Assembly: GCA_003602645.1 (NCBI GenBank)
Contig: QQSI01000020.1
Coordinates: 9,452 to 54,582 of the forward strand
Direction of reading: 5' to 3'
Origin: Candidatus Poseidoniales archaeon
Lineage (GTDB): Archaea; Thermoplasmatota; Poseidoniia; Poseidoniales; Poseidoniaceae
DNA: 45,131 nt
Under the pieces are notes generated by a model, which saw only the letters and a list, made by a program, of their open reading frames with translations, had not been told where the DNA came from and did no database searches. How positions within the stretch are numbered: the stretch's first letter is position 1; each line of letters starts with the position of its first letter. The translations under genes and the position numbers were made by a program. Below are positions 16,259 to 24,602 of this stretch, piece by piece.

Positions 16259-18775
16259 ATGCGCTCCTTCTCTGCACGTGGACTTCTCATCGTTCTCAGT
16301 TTGCAACTCCTCCTGGTTGGGGCTTCCGCGGCACCGATGATGTCATCGCTCAATCCTGCAGGTGATGCTGAACGAATGGACCCGTTCCTCGAAGAAGCGC
16401 TCAAGGACTCACAACACGATGATGAACTTTCAGTTATTTTCCAACTTAACAGTCCTGTGACTTCTGAAGATCATGCGTGGCTTGAACGTCATGGGGCTGC
16501 CATTTTAGGTGATGCTCCATTGATTGATGGCGGCCTCATTGAGGCATCAGCAATGGACCTTCGAGTGATCAGTGAGTGGTCACGAACTGAGTACCTTGAA
16601 CTTAATCGAGAACTGGAATTTTTCTACCTCCCTACCGAATGGGGAGGTGAACCCGCACCCGGAATCATGATGCATGAAACCACACATGTGGTCAATGCAA
16701 CCACCTCTTGGCACCGGGCAATCATTAACCCAGACGGAACCGTTGCCTTCGACACGGATATGTCCTTCACAGAATGGGATGGCGATGGTACGGCCATCGT
16801 GGACCTAGACACTGGTGTTGATGCTGGCCATCCAGATTACGATTACCTCGGACCTTGGACTGGTGAGAAAACCCTGTACTCAGCAAAGTGGGATGGTGTT
16901 TGGACGGAAACGCGGAACTCTGACACATCCTCTGGTCACGGCACACACGTTGGCGGAACCATTGCAGGGAATGGAGACGCATCTGCAGGTCGTCGTGCAG
17001 GAGTGGCTAAGGGCGGTCAACTGGTTGCGCTTGGAACAGGCGATGGTGCCTCAATTTTTGCAGCTGAACAGGGGTTGGAATGGACCTTCCAACATTCCAT
17101 TCCCGGACAGAACGAATACCATATTCGAGTCGTTTCAAATTCATGGGGCACGGACGGTGATTATGATCCAAATGGAGCAGTTGCCCAATTGACCGATCGC
17201 TTAACCTACGAAAACGGAGTTGCTGTCATCTTTGCTGCTTCAAACTCAGGTGGGAATGGTGGTGAGTGTGCAGGTGGACTGAAAACAAACGTCTACGCAA
17301 ACACTCCCTCGGCCATTTCCGTGGCTGCCCTCACTCATGATGGATCTGCAGTGACCTCTTTTTCGAGCCGAGGGTGCATGAATCAAATGCACACTTGGCC
17401 GGATGTTGGAGCACCAGGACGGGACATTTGGGCCACAGCACCTCGAGGCACAGCGATTGATGCATCGACCAAATTGCAAGGGGATCTGTATTACATGGCC
17501 ATCTCAGGGACAAGCATGGCAACACCTCACGTAGGTGGCATGGCGGGTCTTTTGCTCAACGCTGCCCCATCCCTCACTGTGGCTGATTACCACCGTGAAG
17601 ACCACGACGAGGGTGATTCCTTGGTTGGTGGTGAAGGAACAGCGGCTTACGGTCAATTCGAGGATTGGGACACGGCTAATTTTTCGAGGGTCCATGAACT
17701 TGAACTCATCCTAGAGCTGACCGCACGGTATGAGGGAATGGCTAATTCCTGTGAAGCAGGGAATGACGATGATGCCTGCAATGATATTCCAGCAGAATGC
17801 TATCGCTCCCTTACAGGAAGATGCCACGATTGGCGCGTTGGCCATGGCCTCACCGATGTTGATGCCGCAGTTGCACTTGCTCGAACATTACAACTCATGC
17901 GCGATCAAAACAACGACGGTATTGTCGATCATCCAGAATACACCGTTTGGGATGCTTTCGAAATCTTCGATGCGCTAAGAACTGAAGAAAGCATAGTGGT
18001 GGACACCGATCGGGTCCGTCATGCTTGGAAAGGCGACTGGAATCACTTCAATAACGGAGCAAGTGGCGCTGTCTATTACACCGAAGACTCTCACTATGTC
18101 TGGATTCCAAATGGAACATACAACATGTTGGTGCAATTTTCCCCTACCGAAGTTGATGTAGAGACTGCACAAGTTGGGAACCTCCAAATGGAAATCGACC
18201 TCGGCGAAGACGGTTCTAACGATGCTCAAGGACAAGGTACCCGTGTGTCTGATACCTGGGTTTACGACTTGGATGTCGATTCTTCCCATTGGAACACTTG
18301 GGCACATTTTGATGTGACAGGCCAAGCTATGGCCTTCCTCGGCGTGTTTGAAGATCCAGAGTTTTTCGAAGCCAGCATTCCGTACACAGTGGACGCAGTG
18401 CTCACCATCGACCTCTCCACTCCCGTTGATATTTCCATTCCTCAGCGGCCGGACTTTTACTCGGATTTAGACCCAACCACGCCCTCGGATGCTTGGGATG
18501 ATTCGTACTCTGGACAACTCACGTTCACACGAGCGGTGTACAATCAATCTGCTTTGATGGATGCGGTCCTTCCAAAGGTCATCATCGAGGAACAGAAGCC
18601 AAGTTTCTTTGGCGCCCTTGGTGATGTGTTCTCAGAATACACAGGTGCTTCCATACTCTTTGGCCTGTTTGCCTTGCTTTGTGCTTTAGGGGTGGGTTAT
18701 GTTGTCCGTAACACTCGAGAAGATCAACCGCTCACTTTGAAGACTCTACCCATTGATGCGGAACTCGACGACTAA
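16259..18775 (+). CDS. Large secreted subtilisin-like protease with C-terminal membrane anchor
   Basis: An 838-residue S8 peptidase. The signal peptide (RGLLIVLSLQLLLVGASAA, residues about 8-26) is followed by a propeptide-like segment. The catalytic domain has Asp in AIVDLDTGVD, His in SSGHGTHVGGTIAG, the oxyanion Asn in FAASNSGG and Ser in ISGTSMATPHVGG. After it come a Cys-containing insert (CEAGNDDDACNDIPAEC), a beta-rich C-terminal region and one membrane helix (about 795-815, FGLFALLCALGVGYVV) with a short cytoplasmic tail. The ATG at 16220 is an alternative start. Asp-rich strands suggest calcium binding. Its likely place is the outer face of the cell membrane, degrading external protein. 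The stop is 4 bp from the convergent gene's stop. Confidence 0.9.
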   Translation: MRSFSARGLLIVLSLQLLLVGASAAPMMSSLNPAGDAERMDPFLEEALKDSQHDDELSVIFQLNSPVTSEDHAWLERHGAAILGDAPLIDGGLIEASAMDLRVISEWSRTEYLELNRELEFFYLPTEWGGEPAPGIMMHETTHVVNATTSWHRAIINPDGTVAFDTDMSFTEWDGDGTAIVDLDTGVDAGHPDYDYLGPWTGEKTLYSAKWDGVWTETRNSDTSSGHGTHVGGTIAGNGDASAGRRAGVAKGGQLVALGTGDGASIFAAEQGLEWTFQHSIPGQNEYHIRVVSNSWGTDGDYDPNGAVAQLTDRLTYENGVAVIFAASNSGGNGGECAGGLKTNVYANTPSAISVAALTHDGSAVTSFSSRGCMNQMHTWPDVGAPGRDIWATAPRGTAIDASTKLQGDLYYMAISGTSMATPHVGGMAGLLLNAAPSLTVADYHREDHDEGDSLVGGEGTAAYGQFEDWDTANFSRVHELELILELTARYEGMANSCEAGNDDDACNDIPAECYRSLTGRCHDWRVGHGLTDVDAAVALARTLQLMRDQNNDGIVDHPEYTVWDAFEIFDALRTEESIVVDTDRVRHAWKGDWNHFNNGASGAVYYTEDSHYVWIPNGTYNMLVQFSPTEVDVETAQVGNLQMEIDLGEDGSNDAQGQGTRVSDTWVYDLDVDSSHWNTWAHFDVTGQAMAFLGVFEDPEFFEASIPYTVDAVLTIDLSTPVDISIPQRPDFYSDLDPTTPSDAWDDSYSGQLTFTRAVYNQSALMDAVLPKVIIEEQKPSFFGALGDVFSEYTGASILFGLFALLCALGVGYVVRNTREDQPLTLKTLPIDAELDD

Positions 18776-18779
18776 GCAT

Positions 18780-19925
18780 TCACAGCGGGTTGTCTGGAAT
18801 TTGCCCTTTGTGTTCTGATGCAGGAAGGGCTTGCAAATCAGCAAAGGTCAATTGGTCGGGTGGTGCTTCATTGAGTGAAGTCAACCGTTCTTTCATTTCC
18901 ATGCGAACGTGAAACTCAATTCGCCCCTTTGAACGTGTTAAATCGTAGGACAACGGATTGAGCGCTTCGATAACTTGAGTTTCGAAGTCGTCCTTCACCC
19001 GAGACCCCCGCCACAATGAATATCCCCAACGGAATGCAATTCCTACCACGGCAGCACCATAGAGGAGCATGAGGATTGAGGTAGCAAATAACACAGCGTT
19101 ACCGGAGCGTGATTCATCCAATAGATTTCGTCCAATCAAAAACACCAAACCAATGCCAACAAGCGGTTTGAGAATGCTTTCAAGCCATTGGTCAACAGGG
19201 ACCAAGCGTCCTTTTGCGGGGTCGACGAAAACCAGGTCTGATTCGAAAGCTGTGTTCATGACTGATAACGCTCCCAATAATATGATGTACAAACCGGTGG
19301 AAACAGCCAGTTCAATCCCCCAAGAATCAAAATTGAATGTCCAATGGATAATTAGCCACGCAAACAAACCAAGGAAGGCACCCTGTGGAACATGGTTGAA
19401 GTGGATCACGTGATGTGAAAATTCATTCAATTTTGTGCTTGTTGTGGTGATTCCACGGTGTGGTTTTGGAATGTGGATGATTTGCCAATGCATGTAATGT
19501 TCAATCGTTGTCAATCCTTTGACAAGCAAGCGTTGACGGATCATGAGCGTTTCAATAAGGATCAAGACCGGTAGTCCGATCAAGATCACGGGCAAAGCCA
19601 TGACCGCTGCCAATGGGAAGATGATGATGGTCGGAAGCAGCAAAAAGTGGGATAGGGTGAGGGGGTGGAACAAATCAGCCTCAATCAAACGTTGTTGACT
19701 TGGCTGAATGTGGAGGCTGCGTGCAACATCGTCTAAAGTTGCTCTGAATGGTGCAACTTGGCGACCCGCATCAATGATTTGCAGCACCGTGTTTCTGTAC
19801 TGTGATTCTTCATGTCCCGCACCAGTGAACAACCGCCATGCGATCCTCATAGGCAATGCGAGCAGCAGTGGGATGGACAACAATCCAAGTGCCCACAGGA
19901 GGGCATTGACATCAACATCTGCCAT
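18780..19925 (-). CDS. Polytopic membrane protein, unknown
   Basis: A 381-residue protein with about seven membrane segments: N-terminal LLWALGLLSIPLLLALPM, a long hydrophobic stretch near 93-128, and four further helices between 185 and 310. There are cytoplasmic-looking charged loops and a soluble C-terminus. His-rich loops (HYMHWQIIHIPKPHRG and FSHHVIHFNHVPQG) stand between helices and could bind metal or haem, but no known family motif is recognised. The start ATG at 19925 is divergent from the SerA-like gene by about 100 bp. It converges with the secreted subtilase, with 4 bp between. Confidence 0.7.
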   Translation of the reverse strand: MADVDVNALLWALGLLSIPLLLALPMRIAWRLFTGAGHEESQYRNTVLQIIDAGRQVAPFRATLDDVARSLHIQPSQQRLIEADLFHPLTLSHFLLLPTIIIFPLAAVMALPVILIGLPVLILIETLMIRQRLLVKGLTTIEHYMHWQIIHIPKPHRGITTTSTKLNEFSHHVIHFNHVPQGAFLGLFAWLIIHWTFNFDSWGIELAVSTGLYIILLGALSVMNTAFESDLVFVDPAKGRLVPVDQWLESILKPLVGIGLVFLIGRNLLDESRSGNAVLFATSILMLLYGAAVVGIAFRWGYSLWRGSRVKDDFETQVIEALNPLSYDLTRSKGRIEFHVRMEMKERLTSLNEAPPDQLTFADLQALPASEHKGQIPDNPL

Positions 19926-20024
19926 GGTCTCTCCCTCAGGCCTAGCAGGGCGACGGTTTCAAACATTGGGCAACCGAACCTCTCAAGCCTAAGATTCATG
20001 ACCTTGTTCGAACGGTTCGTAGTC

Positions 20025-21011
20025 ATGGCCAGAATTGCAGTCACAGATGGAATGGCTAAAGACGCCGTCGCCCTTCTGGAACAGTCAGGCCACGAAGTCA
20101 TCTTGGGCACCATTTCCGCGACCGATCTTGCGGCCGGTGCCTTAGGCGAATTCGACGCCATTATTGTTCGAAGCGCAACAAAATTGCCAGCACATGTCAT
20201 CGGGGTTTCCGGCGATCGACTTGCCGTCATTGGAAGAGCTGGCGTTGGCGTCGACAACATCGATATTGCCGCTGCTGCTGAAGCTGGCATTCCCGTAGTG
20301 AATGCTCCACGCGCCTCAACACAATCCGTTGTCGAACTGACCATTGGACATTTACTTGCCTCCCTTCGCCACATCCCACGCGCTGATCGTGGAATGCGAT
20401 CGGGAAAGTGGGAGAAAAAAGCGATGAAAGGAACCGAACTGTCAGGGAAAAACCTCGGTCTTATCGGATTTGGTAGAATTGCTCAAGGGGTTGGATCTGT
20501 GGCCCAGGCGCTCGGTATGACGGTCCACACCTACGACCCATACCTGCCGCCCAAGGTAGCAAAAGCCCAAAACACCATCCTTCACAAAAAAGTGGAGACA
20601 TTGTTTTCCAATTGCACCCACATTTCGATTCATTGCAACCTCAATGACGAAACCCATCACCTGGTGAATGCAAAGCGCCTTTCGCTTATGCCAGGACGAT
20701 CCAACGACGGCATTGATTGCGGCAATCACATTGTGAACTGCGCTCGTGGTGGCATCATTGATGAAGACGCCCTTTTCCAAGCCATGGAAGATGGAACAGT
20801 AGCATCAGCGGCCCTCGATGTCTTTGAAATTGAACCGGTCGACCCTTCATCCCCACTTCTTCAGCATGAGCACTTCCACGGGACACCTCACATCGGAGCT
20901 GCAACCATGGAGGCGCAAGCGCGTGTCGGACTCGATATTGCTCGAGCAATTATGACGGTCCTCAACGGAGGCACCTGCGAAACAACCGTCAATGCTCACC
21001 TCCTCACCTGA
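20025..21011 (+). CDS. serA: D-isomer 2-hydroxyacid dehydrogenase, SerA-like (no ACT domain)
   Basis: NAD-dependent dehydrogenase; the best guess is 3-phosphoglycerate dehydrogenase of serine synthesis. Visible are the substrate-side VIGRAGVGVDNID, the NAD-binding GLIGFGRIAQGV and the catalytic set Arg in NCARGGIIDE, Glu in DVFEIEP and His in GTPHIGAATMEAQ. The ATATMEAQ-like end and GRAGVGVDNID favour SerA over lactate or glycerate dehydrogenases. At 328 residues it lacks the ACT or intervening domains of long SerA. An insertion in the segment before NCARGG (PGRSNDGIDCGNH) is unusual. The ATG at 20025 is chosen; the ATG at 19998 would add nine residues. glyA is 15 kb downstream. Confidence 0.82.
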   Translation: MARIAVTDGMAKDAVALLEQSGHEVILGTISATDLAAGALGEFDAIIVRSATKLPAHVIGVSGDRLAVIGRAGVGVDNIDIAAAAEAGIPVVNAPRASTQSVVELTIGHLLASLRHIPRADRGMRSGKWEKKAMKGTELSGKNLGLIGFGRIAQGVGSVAQALGMTVHTYDPYLPPKVAKAQNTILHKKVETLFSNCTHISIHCNLNDETHHLVNAKRLSLMPGRSNDGIDCGNHIVNCARGGIIDEDALFQAMEDGTVASAALDVFEIEPVDPSSPLLQHEHFHGTPHIGAATMEAQARVGLDIARAIMTVLNGGTCETTVNAHLLT

Positions 21012-21017
21012 ATCACT

Positions 21018-21037
21018 TTCACTTGTACCGAAGGGTC
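21018..21037 (+). promoter_or_regulatory. Upstream promoter element shared by the PolB operon and the RecA-like gene (copy 1)
   Basis: TTCACTTgTACcgAAgGGTC here matches TTCACTTtTACtcAAaGGgGTC upstream of the RecA-like gene (24524-24545, opposite strand), with only two single-base gaps and three substitutions. Both are in the same orientation relative to their genes, 58 and 62 bases from the ATG. It may be the core promoter or an activator site. Confidence 0.6.
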
Positions 21038-21043
21038 ACCCAC

Positions 21044-21070
21044 AAGGTGGTGAAGCGGTGTGACCCCCTT
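21044..21070. promoter_or_regulatory. Putative operator dyad AAGNNGGT-N11-ACCNNCTT (copy 1, PolB operon)
   Basis: AAGGTGGT, 11 bases, then ACCCCCTT, ending five bases before the ATG at 21076. The same dyad with the same 11-base spacer occurs at 24491-24517 before the RecA-like gene. The half-sites are about 19 bp centre to centre, as for a dimeric helix-turn-helix protein on two helical turns. If the region is transcribed, a hairpin with 7 of 8 pairs is also possible. Confidence 0.6.
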
Positions 21071-21075
21071 TGGTC

Positions 21076-21363
21076 ATGGGTCGAACTGTTCCAACATGGC
21101 GGACACGAATTGAAGATGAACTTCAGAATTTAGAGGCGTTTCGTCGAGCGCTTCCCTCAACGGAAAAGCCGCTTCTTGATGCTCTCTGCACTGGAGTTCG
21201 GCATCGCAGAACAGCCGGGGGCATGTTGCCTTCACATGATGTATGGAAGCCGATGCTCTTGTCGATGCTTGTCGAAATCATGGTTCAAAATTCAAAGTTG
21301 GAGCATCGCATTCTGGAACTTGAACTGGCGATGGTGGAGCGAGATGATCGGCTCGATTCTTGA
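21076..21363 (+). CDS. Small MGRT-type helical protein, first gene of the PolB operon
   Basis: A 95-residue, mostly helical protein starting MGRTVPTWRTRIEDELQNLE, then FRRALPSTEKPLLDAL. It ends in a long amphipathic helix (MLLSMLVEIMVQNSKLEHRI and onward) that can form a coiled coil. From memory, haloarchaea have small proteins of the same plan (MGRTNPTFRD..., FRRAL, LLSMLL), of unknown function; I cannot verify this here. The ATG at 21076 is preferred to the TTG at 21070 because it follows the shared operator. Its last 20 bp overlap the start of the polymerase gene, so the two are translationally coupled and likely partners. It could be an accessory subunit. Confidence 0.75.
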   Translation: MGRTVPTWRTRIEDELQNLEAFRRALPSTEKPLLDALCTGVRHRRTAGGMLPSHDVWKPMLLSMLVEIMVQNSKLEHRILELELAMVERDDRLDS

Positions 21364-23764
21364 TGTCCAAAGTGCGGCGAATGGTACATCGATGGACGTT
21401 TGGTTGGTTGGTGGGCCAGAAGGTGTTGTCAAAGTCAATGTTCCATGGTGTCCTTCAATCCATGTTCATGCGTCGCAGCATCGGCTGAATCATCTGTGCG
21501 CATGGCTTGAGCAACCAGAGATACGGGACCGGTTTGGGGTTGGTTTGATGCGGATGTACCGCTCCCGACTTTCACTTGACGCGTCGGAAGTTGATGAAGT
21601 GCTCGAGATAGATGTCCACAACAGTTGGAACATGAGAAAATTGGCAGCCCACATCGAGTCGCGTGGTGATTACAGGCACTATACGCTCTATTCGGTCGAT
21701 GCCCATCTTGCACAGCGGTTTCAAATTGAATTCGGTATCGCTCCGTTTCAAACTGTTGAATGGAATGGTTCATCCTTTGAAACCGCTCTCTCACCCATCG
21801 CACCAAATCTGGTGATTCTTCACATGGCTGTGCATTACCAAACTCAAACCGGGTTTCATACTGAGCAAGCAGAAATCGAATCTGTAGAGTTCCGCAGATG
21901 TTCACATGACGGGATGCATGAAGACGAAGCCTCACCTATCGCCACATTGAATCGCCACCCCGGTGAGGAGACAGAATTCCTTGAGCGCCTCGAATCGACC
22001 ATGCGTGCTTTGGATCCGGATGTGGTGGTCACGAATGGAGGCGATGGCCTTCACTTTCCCGCCTTGATTCGAATGGCATCCAGGTCAGCCACACCCTTCT
22101 CTCTGAGTCGAGATGGGCGACCATTAGCGGCTCGAACATCAGCCCGCACTCTGCACTCCTACGGTCAAACTTTGCACAAAGATGGTTACATCCCGTTGTA
22201 TGGGCGCCTCCACATCGATCGAAATGGAAGTTTCATTGTTCGCGAGGGTGGCTTGCTAGGGTTGTTTGAGCTGGCGCGTCATTCGCAGCAATCACCTCAG
22301 GACATCTCGCGCCTTTCACCAGGCTCGGTGATCAGTGCGATTCAGATGCGCACGGCTATGGAAGATGGCGTGCTGGTCCCGTGGAAGAAAAACAGGCCGG
22401 AAGATACCAAAACCGCATGGTCATTGCTTCACGCCGATCGTGGAGGGCTTTACCTTGATAGCAAACCCGGTGTTTACGAACATGTCATCGAGCTTGACTT
22501 TGCCAGCCTGTTTCCAAGCATCATTGCGACTCGTAACATTTCAACTGAAACCCTCAATTGCCCATGCTGCCAAGCCACGGTTGGTTCAACAGCTGCAGCC
22601 TTTGTCCCCTTGCACCCAGACGAAGCAGAGCGTGCCTTTACAGAGCGACATACTGAACGCTACTTTGGAGCTGGTTTGTTCCCAATCACTTCCTCGAATG
22701 CCTTGCTTGTCCCCGGCTTGACATCACACACATGCGGGCGAGTGCATGGTTTTCTCGGAAGGATTGTGGCACCTCTGATCGAACGTAGACGGCAACTGAA
22801 AATTCTCAGCAAAGCAAAAGGCGATGCAGAAGATCAGCAACAGAATGCACTGAAATGGTTGCTTGTCACCTGTTTTGGCTACACGGGTTACAAGAACGCT
22901 CGGTTTGGACGGATTGAGGCGCACGAAGCTATTTGTGCGTGGGCCCGAGACATTCTCCTCGACACCATCCAGATGGCTGAAGACGATGGGTGGGAGGTGC
23001 TGCATGCCATTGTTGACTGCGTTTGGATTCAAGACCTGAGGGGGCGAAGCCCTGAGCAACGGTTGATTGACGCTCATGAGTTTGCCCAGAAAGTCACATC
23101 ACGAGTTGGCATTCCTCTTGAGTTCGAAGATGCCTATCGATTCATCGGTTTTGTACCAAGTCGAGTTCACGGCGCAGGTTCTTTGACAAAGTACTGGGCC
23201 TATGGATCACATGGCCTCAAAGTACGTGGCATCGAGCAACGTCAACACTCCACATGTGCCTGGATTTCTGCCATGCAAAATTCAGCATTGCATCTCTTAG
23301 TTGAGCATTCTAATGAGGAGGACGGTGTTCCAAGCGAAGAAGGTCAAAGGGCCGTCGCAGACCTTCTGCGAAAGCAACTAAGTCGACTTGAACACCAAGA
23401 AATTGATCTTGAAGATCTCGTGGTGGCGCGTCGAGTCGACCGAGAAGTAAGCGAATTCAATGTCGCTACTTTGACTCACGCTGCATTGCTGCGGGGGCGA
23501 CTTCATGGTGTTACCATACCGCCGGGTGGCAAGGTACGGTTCGTTGTTGTCGCTGGCTCTGGGACTGTACAGCATGAACGGGTCCTCCTCCTTGAGGAAC
23601 TTCGCCATTCCAAAACCACCACTAAGCGTGCCAATATTGCTCACTATACGCCACTGGCACAGCGCGCCATCTGGGCCATTTTAGCACCATTCGGTTGGGA
23701 TGAAGAGGAAATTGCAGTTGGACGCCGACGCGCATCGCTCAAAACCTTCACAACAGCCGATTAA
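21344..23764 (+). CDS. Divergent family-B DNA polymerase (PolB2-like) with degenerate exonuclease
   Basis: An 806-residue family-B polymerase. Motif A is good (ELDFASLFPSII, Asp near 385). Motif B is KWLLVTCFGYTGYKNARFG near 504, where the usual NS is VT. Motif C is HAIVDCVWI near 558: the first Asp of DTD is Ile, but the second, metal-binding Asp remains. The exonuclease motifs are broken, with Exo I DIE replaced by MAV (ILHMAVHYQ) and Exo II lacking its Asp (NGGDGLHFPAL). A CxxC (CPCC) follows motif A. The C-terminus ASLKTFTTAD resembles a weak PCNA-binding peptide. This fits the archaeal PolB2 group, many members of which are described as inactivated; this one may keep weak, non-proofreading synthesis. 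The ATG at 21344 overlaps the small gene; 21392 is an alternative. Confidence 0.88.
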   Translation: MIGSILDVQSAANGTSMDVWLVGGPEGVVKVNVPWCPSIHVHASQHRLNHLCAWLEQPEIRDRFGVGLMRMYRSRLSLDASEVDEVLEIDVHNSWNMRKLAAHIESRGDYRHYTLYSVDAHLAQRFQIEFGIAPFQTVEWNGSSFETALSPIAPNLVILHMAVHYQTQTGFHTEQAEIESVEFRRCSHDGMHEDEASPIATLNRHPGEETEFLERLESTMRALDPDVVVTNGGDGLHFPALIRMASRSATPFSLSRDGRPLAARTSARTLHSYGQTLHKDGYIPLYGRLHIDRNGSFIVREGGLLGLFELARHSQQSPQDISRLSPGSVISAIQMRTAMEDGVLVPWKKNRPEDTKTAWSLLHADRGGLYLDSKPGVYEHVIELDFASLFPSIIATRNISTETLNCPCCQATVGSTAAAFVPLHPDEAERAFTERHTERYFGAGLFPITSSNALLVPGLTSHTCGRVHGFLGRIVAPLIERRRQLKILSKAKGDAEDQQQNALKWLLVTCFGYTGYKNARFGRIEAHEAICAWARDILLDTIQMAEDDGWEVLHAIVDCVWIQDLRGRSPEQRLIDAHEFAQKVTSRVGIPLEFEDAYRFIGFVPSRVHGAGSLTKYWAYGSHGLKVRGIEQRQHSTCAWISAMQNSALHLLVEHSNEEDGVPSEEGQRAVADLLRKQLSRLEHQEIDLEDLVVARRVDREVSEFNVATLTHAALLRGRLHGVTIPPGGKVRFVVVAGSGTVQHERVLLLEELRHSKTTTKRANIAHYTPLAQRAIWAILAPFGWDEEEIAVGRRRASLKTFTTAD

Positions 23765-24483
23765 ACTCCTGTTCGTACTGTTGGTAAAGTTGACTTCCTC
23801 TGTTCAATGGCTTGAACGAGGGTGATGAATGGTCGTTGAGTCGGCCACACGCCAATCGCACCAGTTGGTTGATGCACCAGAACCCCGCGATTTCGTAGCT
23901 TTGTCTGTTCTGCCTGTCGCAATTGTTGATCGGCTCTCCGTTCAACCATTGAAAGCAAGTGTTGGTGGCGCTTTGATTTGGGCCGATTGGAGGTGATGAT
24001 GATGACTGCGACATGGTGCATTCTAGCCAGATGCTGTAAGTTAGCAACCATCCTTCGCATCAAACAACGGGCTTCATGATCACCAACTTGTCGGTCCAAG
24101 TGCATCCCAATCGGTCCATCGATGATGACCAAAGGCGAAGCGGTGATGGACACTTCACGAATGAGCCGTTCCACCAATGTCGTCAATTGGTGAACGGTAA
24201 ATCCGCGTCCGATGAAAAGTCGACGAAGATGCTCTTGCGGAGCGGGCTCTGTCGGAGGAAAAGCAGCGAGAACCCGTGCAGGGTCAATTCTTGATGCCCC
24301 GTCAATCCAGTGGACGCATTCACCCCTTAACAGGGCAGATGCTGCCCAGTTTTCAGCATATTTTCTCATGCTTGATCCAACGCGTCCAGTTCCCTGAAGT
24401 TGATAGATCTCGCCACGCTTTGGAGCAATCGCTCGGAGGTTAAGTGGCGTCATACCTCGTTGGACTGGGGCTGAAATGGTCAT
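23761..24483 (-). CDS. RecA/RadB-like protein with degenerate Walker A (ImuA-like role?)
   Basis: A RecA-fold domain of about 240 residues. KRGEIYQLQGTGRVGSSMRK aligns with the RadB/RadA Walker A region (GxxGSGKT), but the catalytic lysine is replaced by Ser (GRVGSS). SPLVIIDGPIG is the Walker B strand with its Asp. LQHLARMHHVAVIIITSNRP matches the strand and sensor region of RadA/RadB (LAxxxNVAVVxTNQ). ATP hydrolysis is therefore doubtful. The ATG at 24483 is chosen because the shared operator lies just before it; the track's GTG at 24555 would run through that operator. Its stop overlaps the polymerase stop by 4 bp, and it is divergent from dinB. It is analogous to bacterial ImuA, a RecA-like mutasome subunit. 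Confidence 0.8.
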   Translation of the reverse strand: MTISAPVQRGMTPLNLRAIAPKRGEIYQLQGTGRVGSSMRKYAENWAASALLRGECVHWIDGASRIDPARVLAAFPPTEPAPQEHLRRLFIGRGFTVHQLTTLVERLIREVSITASPLVIIDGPIGMHLDRQVGDHEARCLMRRMVANLQHLARMHHVAVIIITSNRPKSKRHQHLLSMVERRADQQLRQAEQTKLRNRGVLVHQPTGAIGVWPTQRPFITLVQAIEQRKSTLPTVRTGV

Positions 24484-24490
24484 ACCTCGG

Positions 24491-24517
24491 AAGGTGGTGA
24501 AATCGGCAGACCTTCTT
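24491..24517. promoter_or_regulatory. Putative operator dyad AAGNNGGT-N11-ACCNNCTT (copy 2, RecA-like gene / dinB)
   Basis: AAGGTGGT, 11 bases, then ACCTTCTT. On the minus strand it ends seven bases before the ATG of the RecA-like gene. Across 29 aligned bases it shares 21 with copy 1 at 21044, including the first 11 in a row. It lies in the RecA-like/dinB intergenic region, so it could affect both. Confidence 0.6.
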
Positions 24518-24523
24518 TGCCCA

Positions 24524-24545
24524 GACCCCTTTGAGTAAAAGTGAA
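24524..24545 (-). promoter_or_regulatory. Upstream promoter element shared by the PolB operon and the RecA-like gene (copy 2)
   Basis: Read on the minus strand it starts TTCACTTTTACTCAAAGG and continues GGTC, matching 21018-21037. The orientation and distance to the RecA-like ATG (62 bases) parallel copy 1. On the plus strand the same bases (GAGTAAAAG) are the most A-rich stretch before dinB. Confidence 0.6.
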
Positions 24546-24602
24546 CATGGACCACGCTCTTCTGTCATCAACTTGAAACACCGCGGACGCTCAAGGGCGG
24601 GT

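Noticed and set aside
19847-20374. 175-residue minus-strand ORF
   Set aside because: Opposite the SerA-like gene, whose motifs are complete; the ORF is a low-complexity Ala/Ser/Thr shadow.
21033-21066. GGGTCAC-N20-GTGACCC inverted repeat before the PolB operon
   Set aside because: Perfect 7-bp arms, but it is not repeated at the RecA-like promoter, whereas the overlapping AAGNNGGT-N11-ACCNNCTT dyad is; probably incidental or a terminator of the SerA-like gene without a T run.
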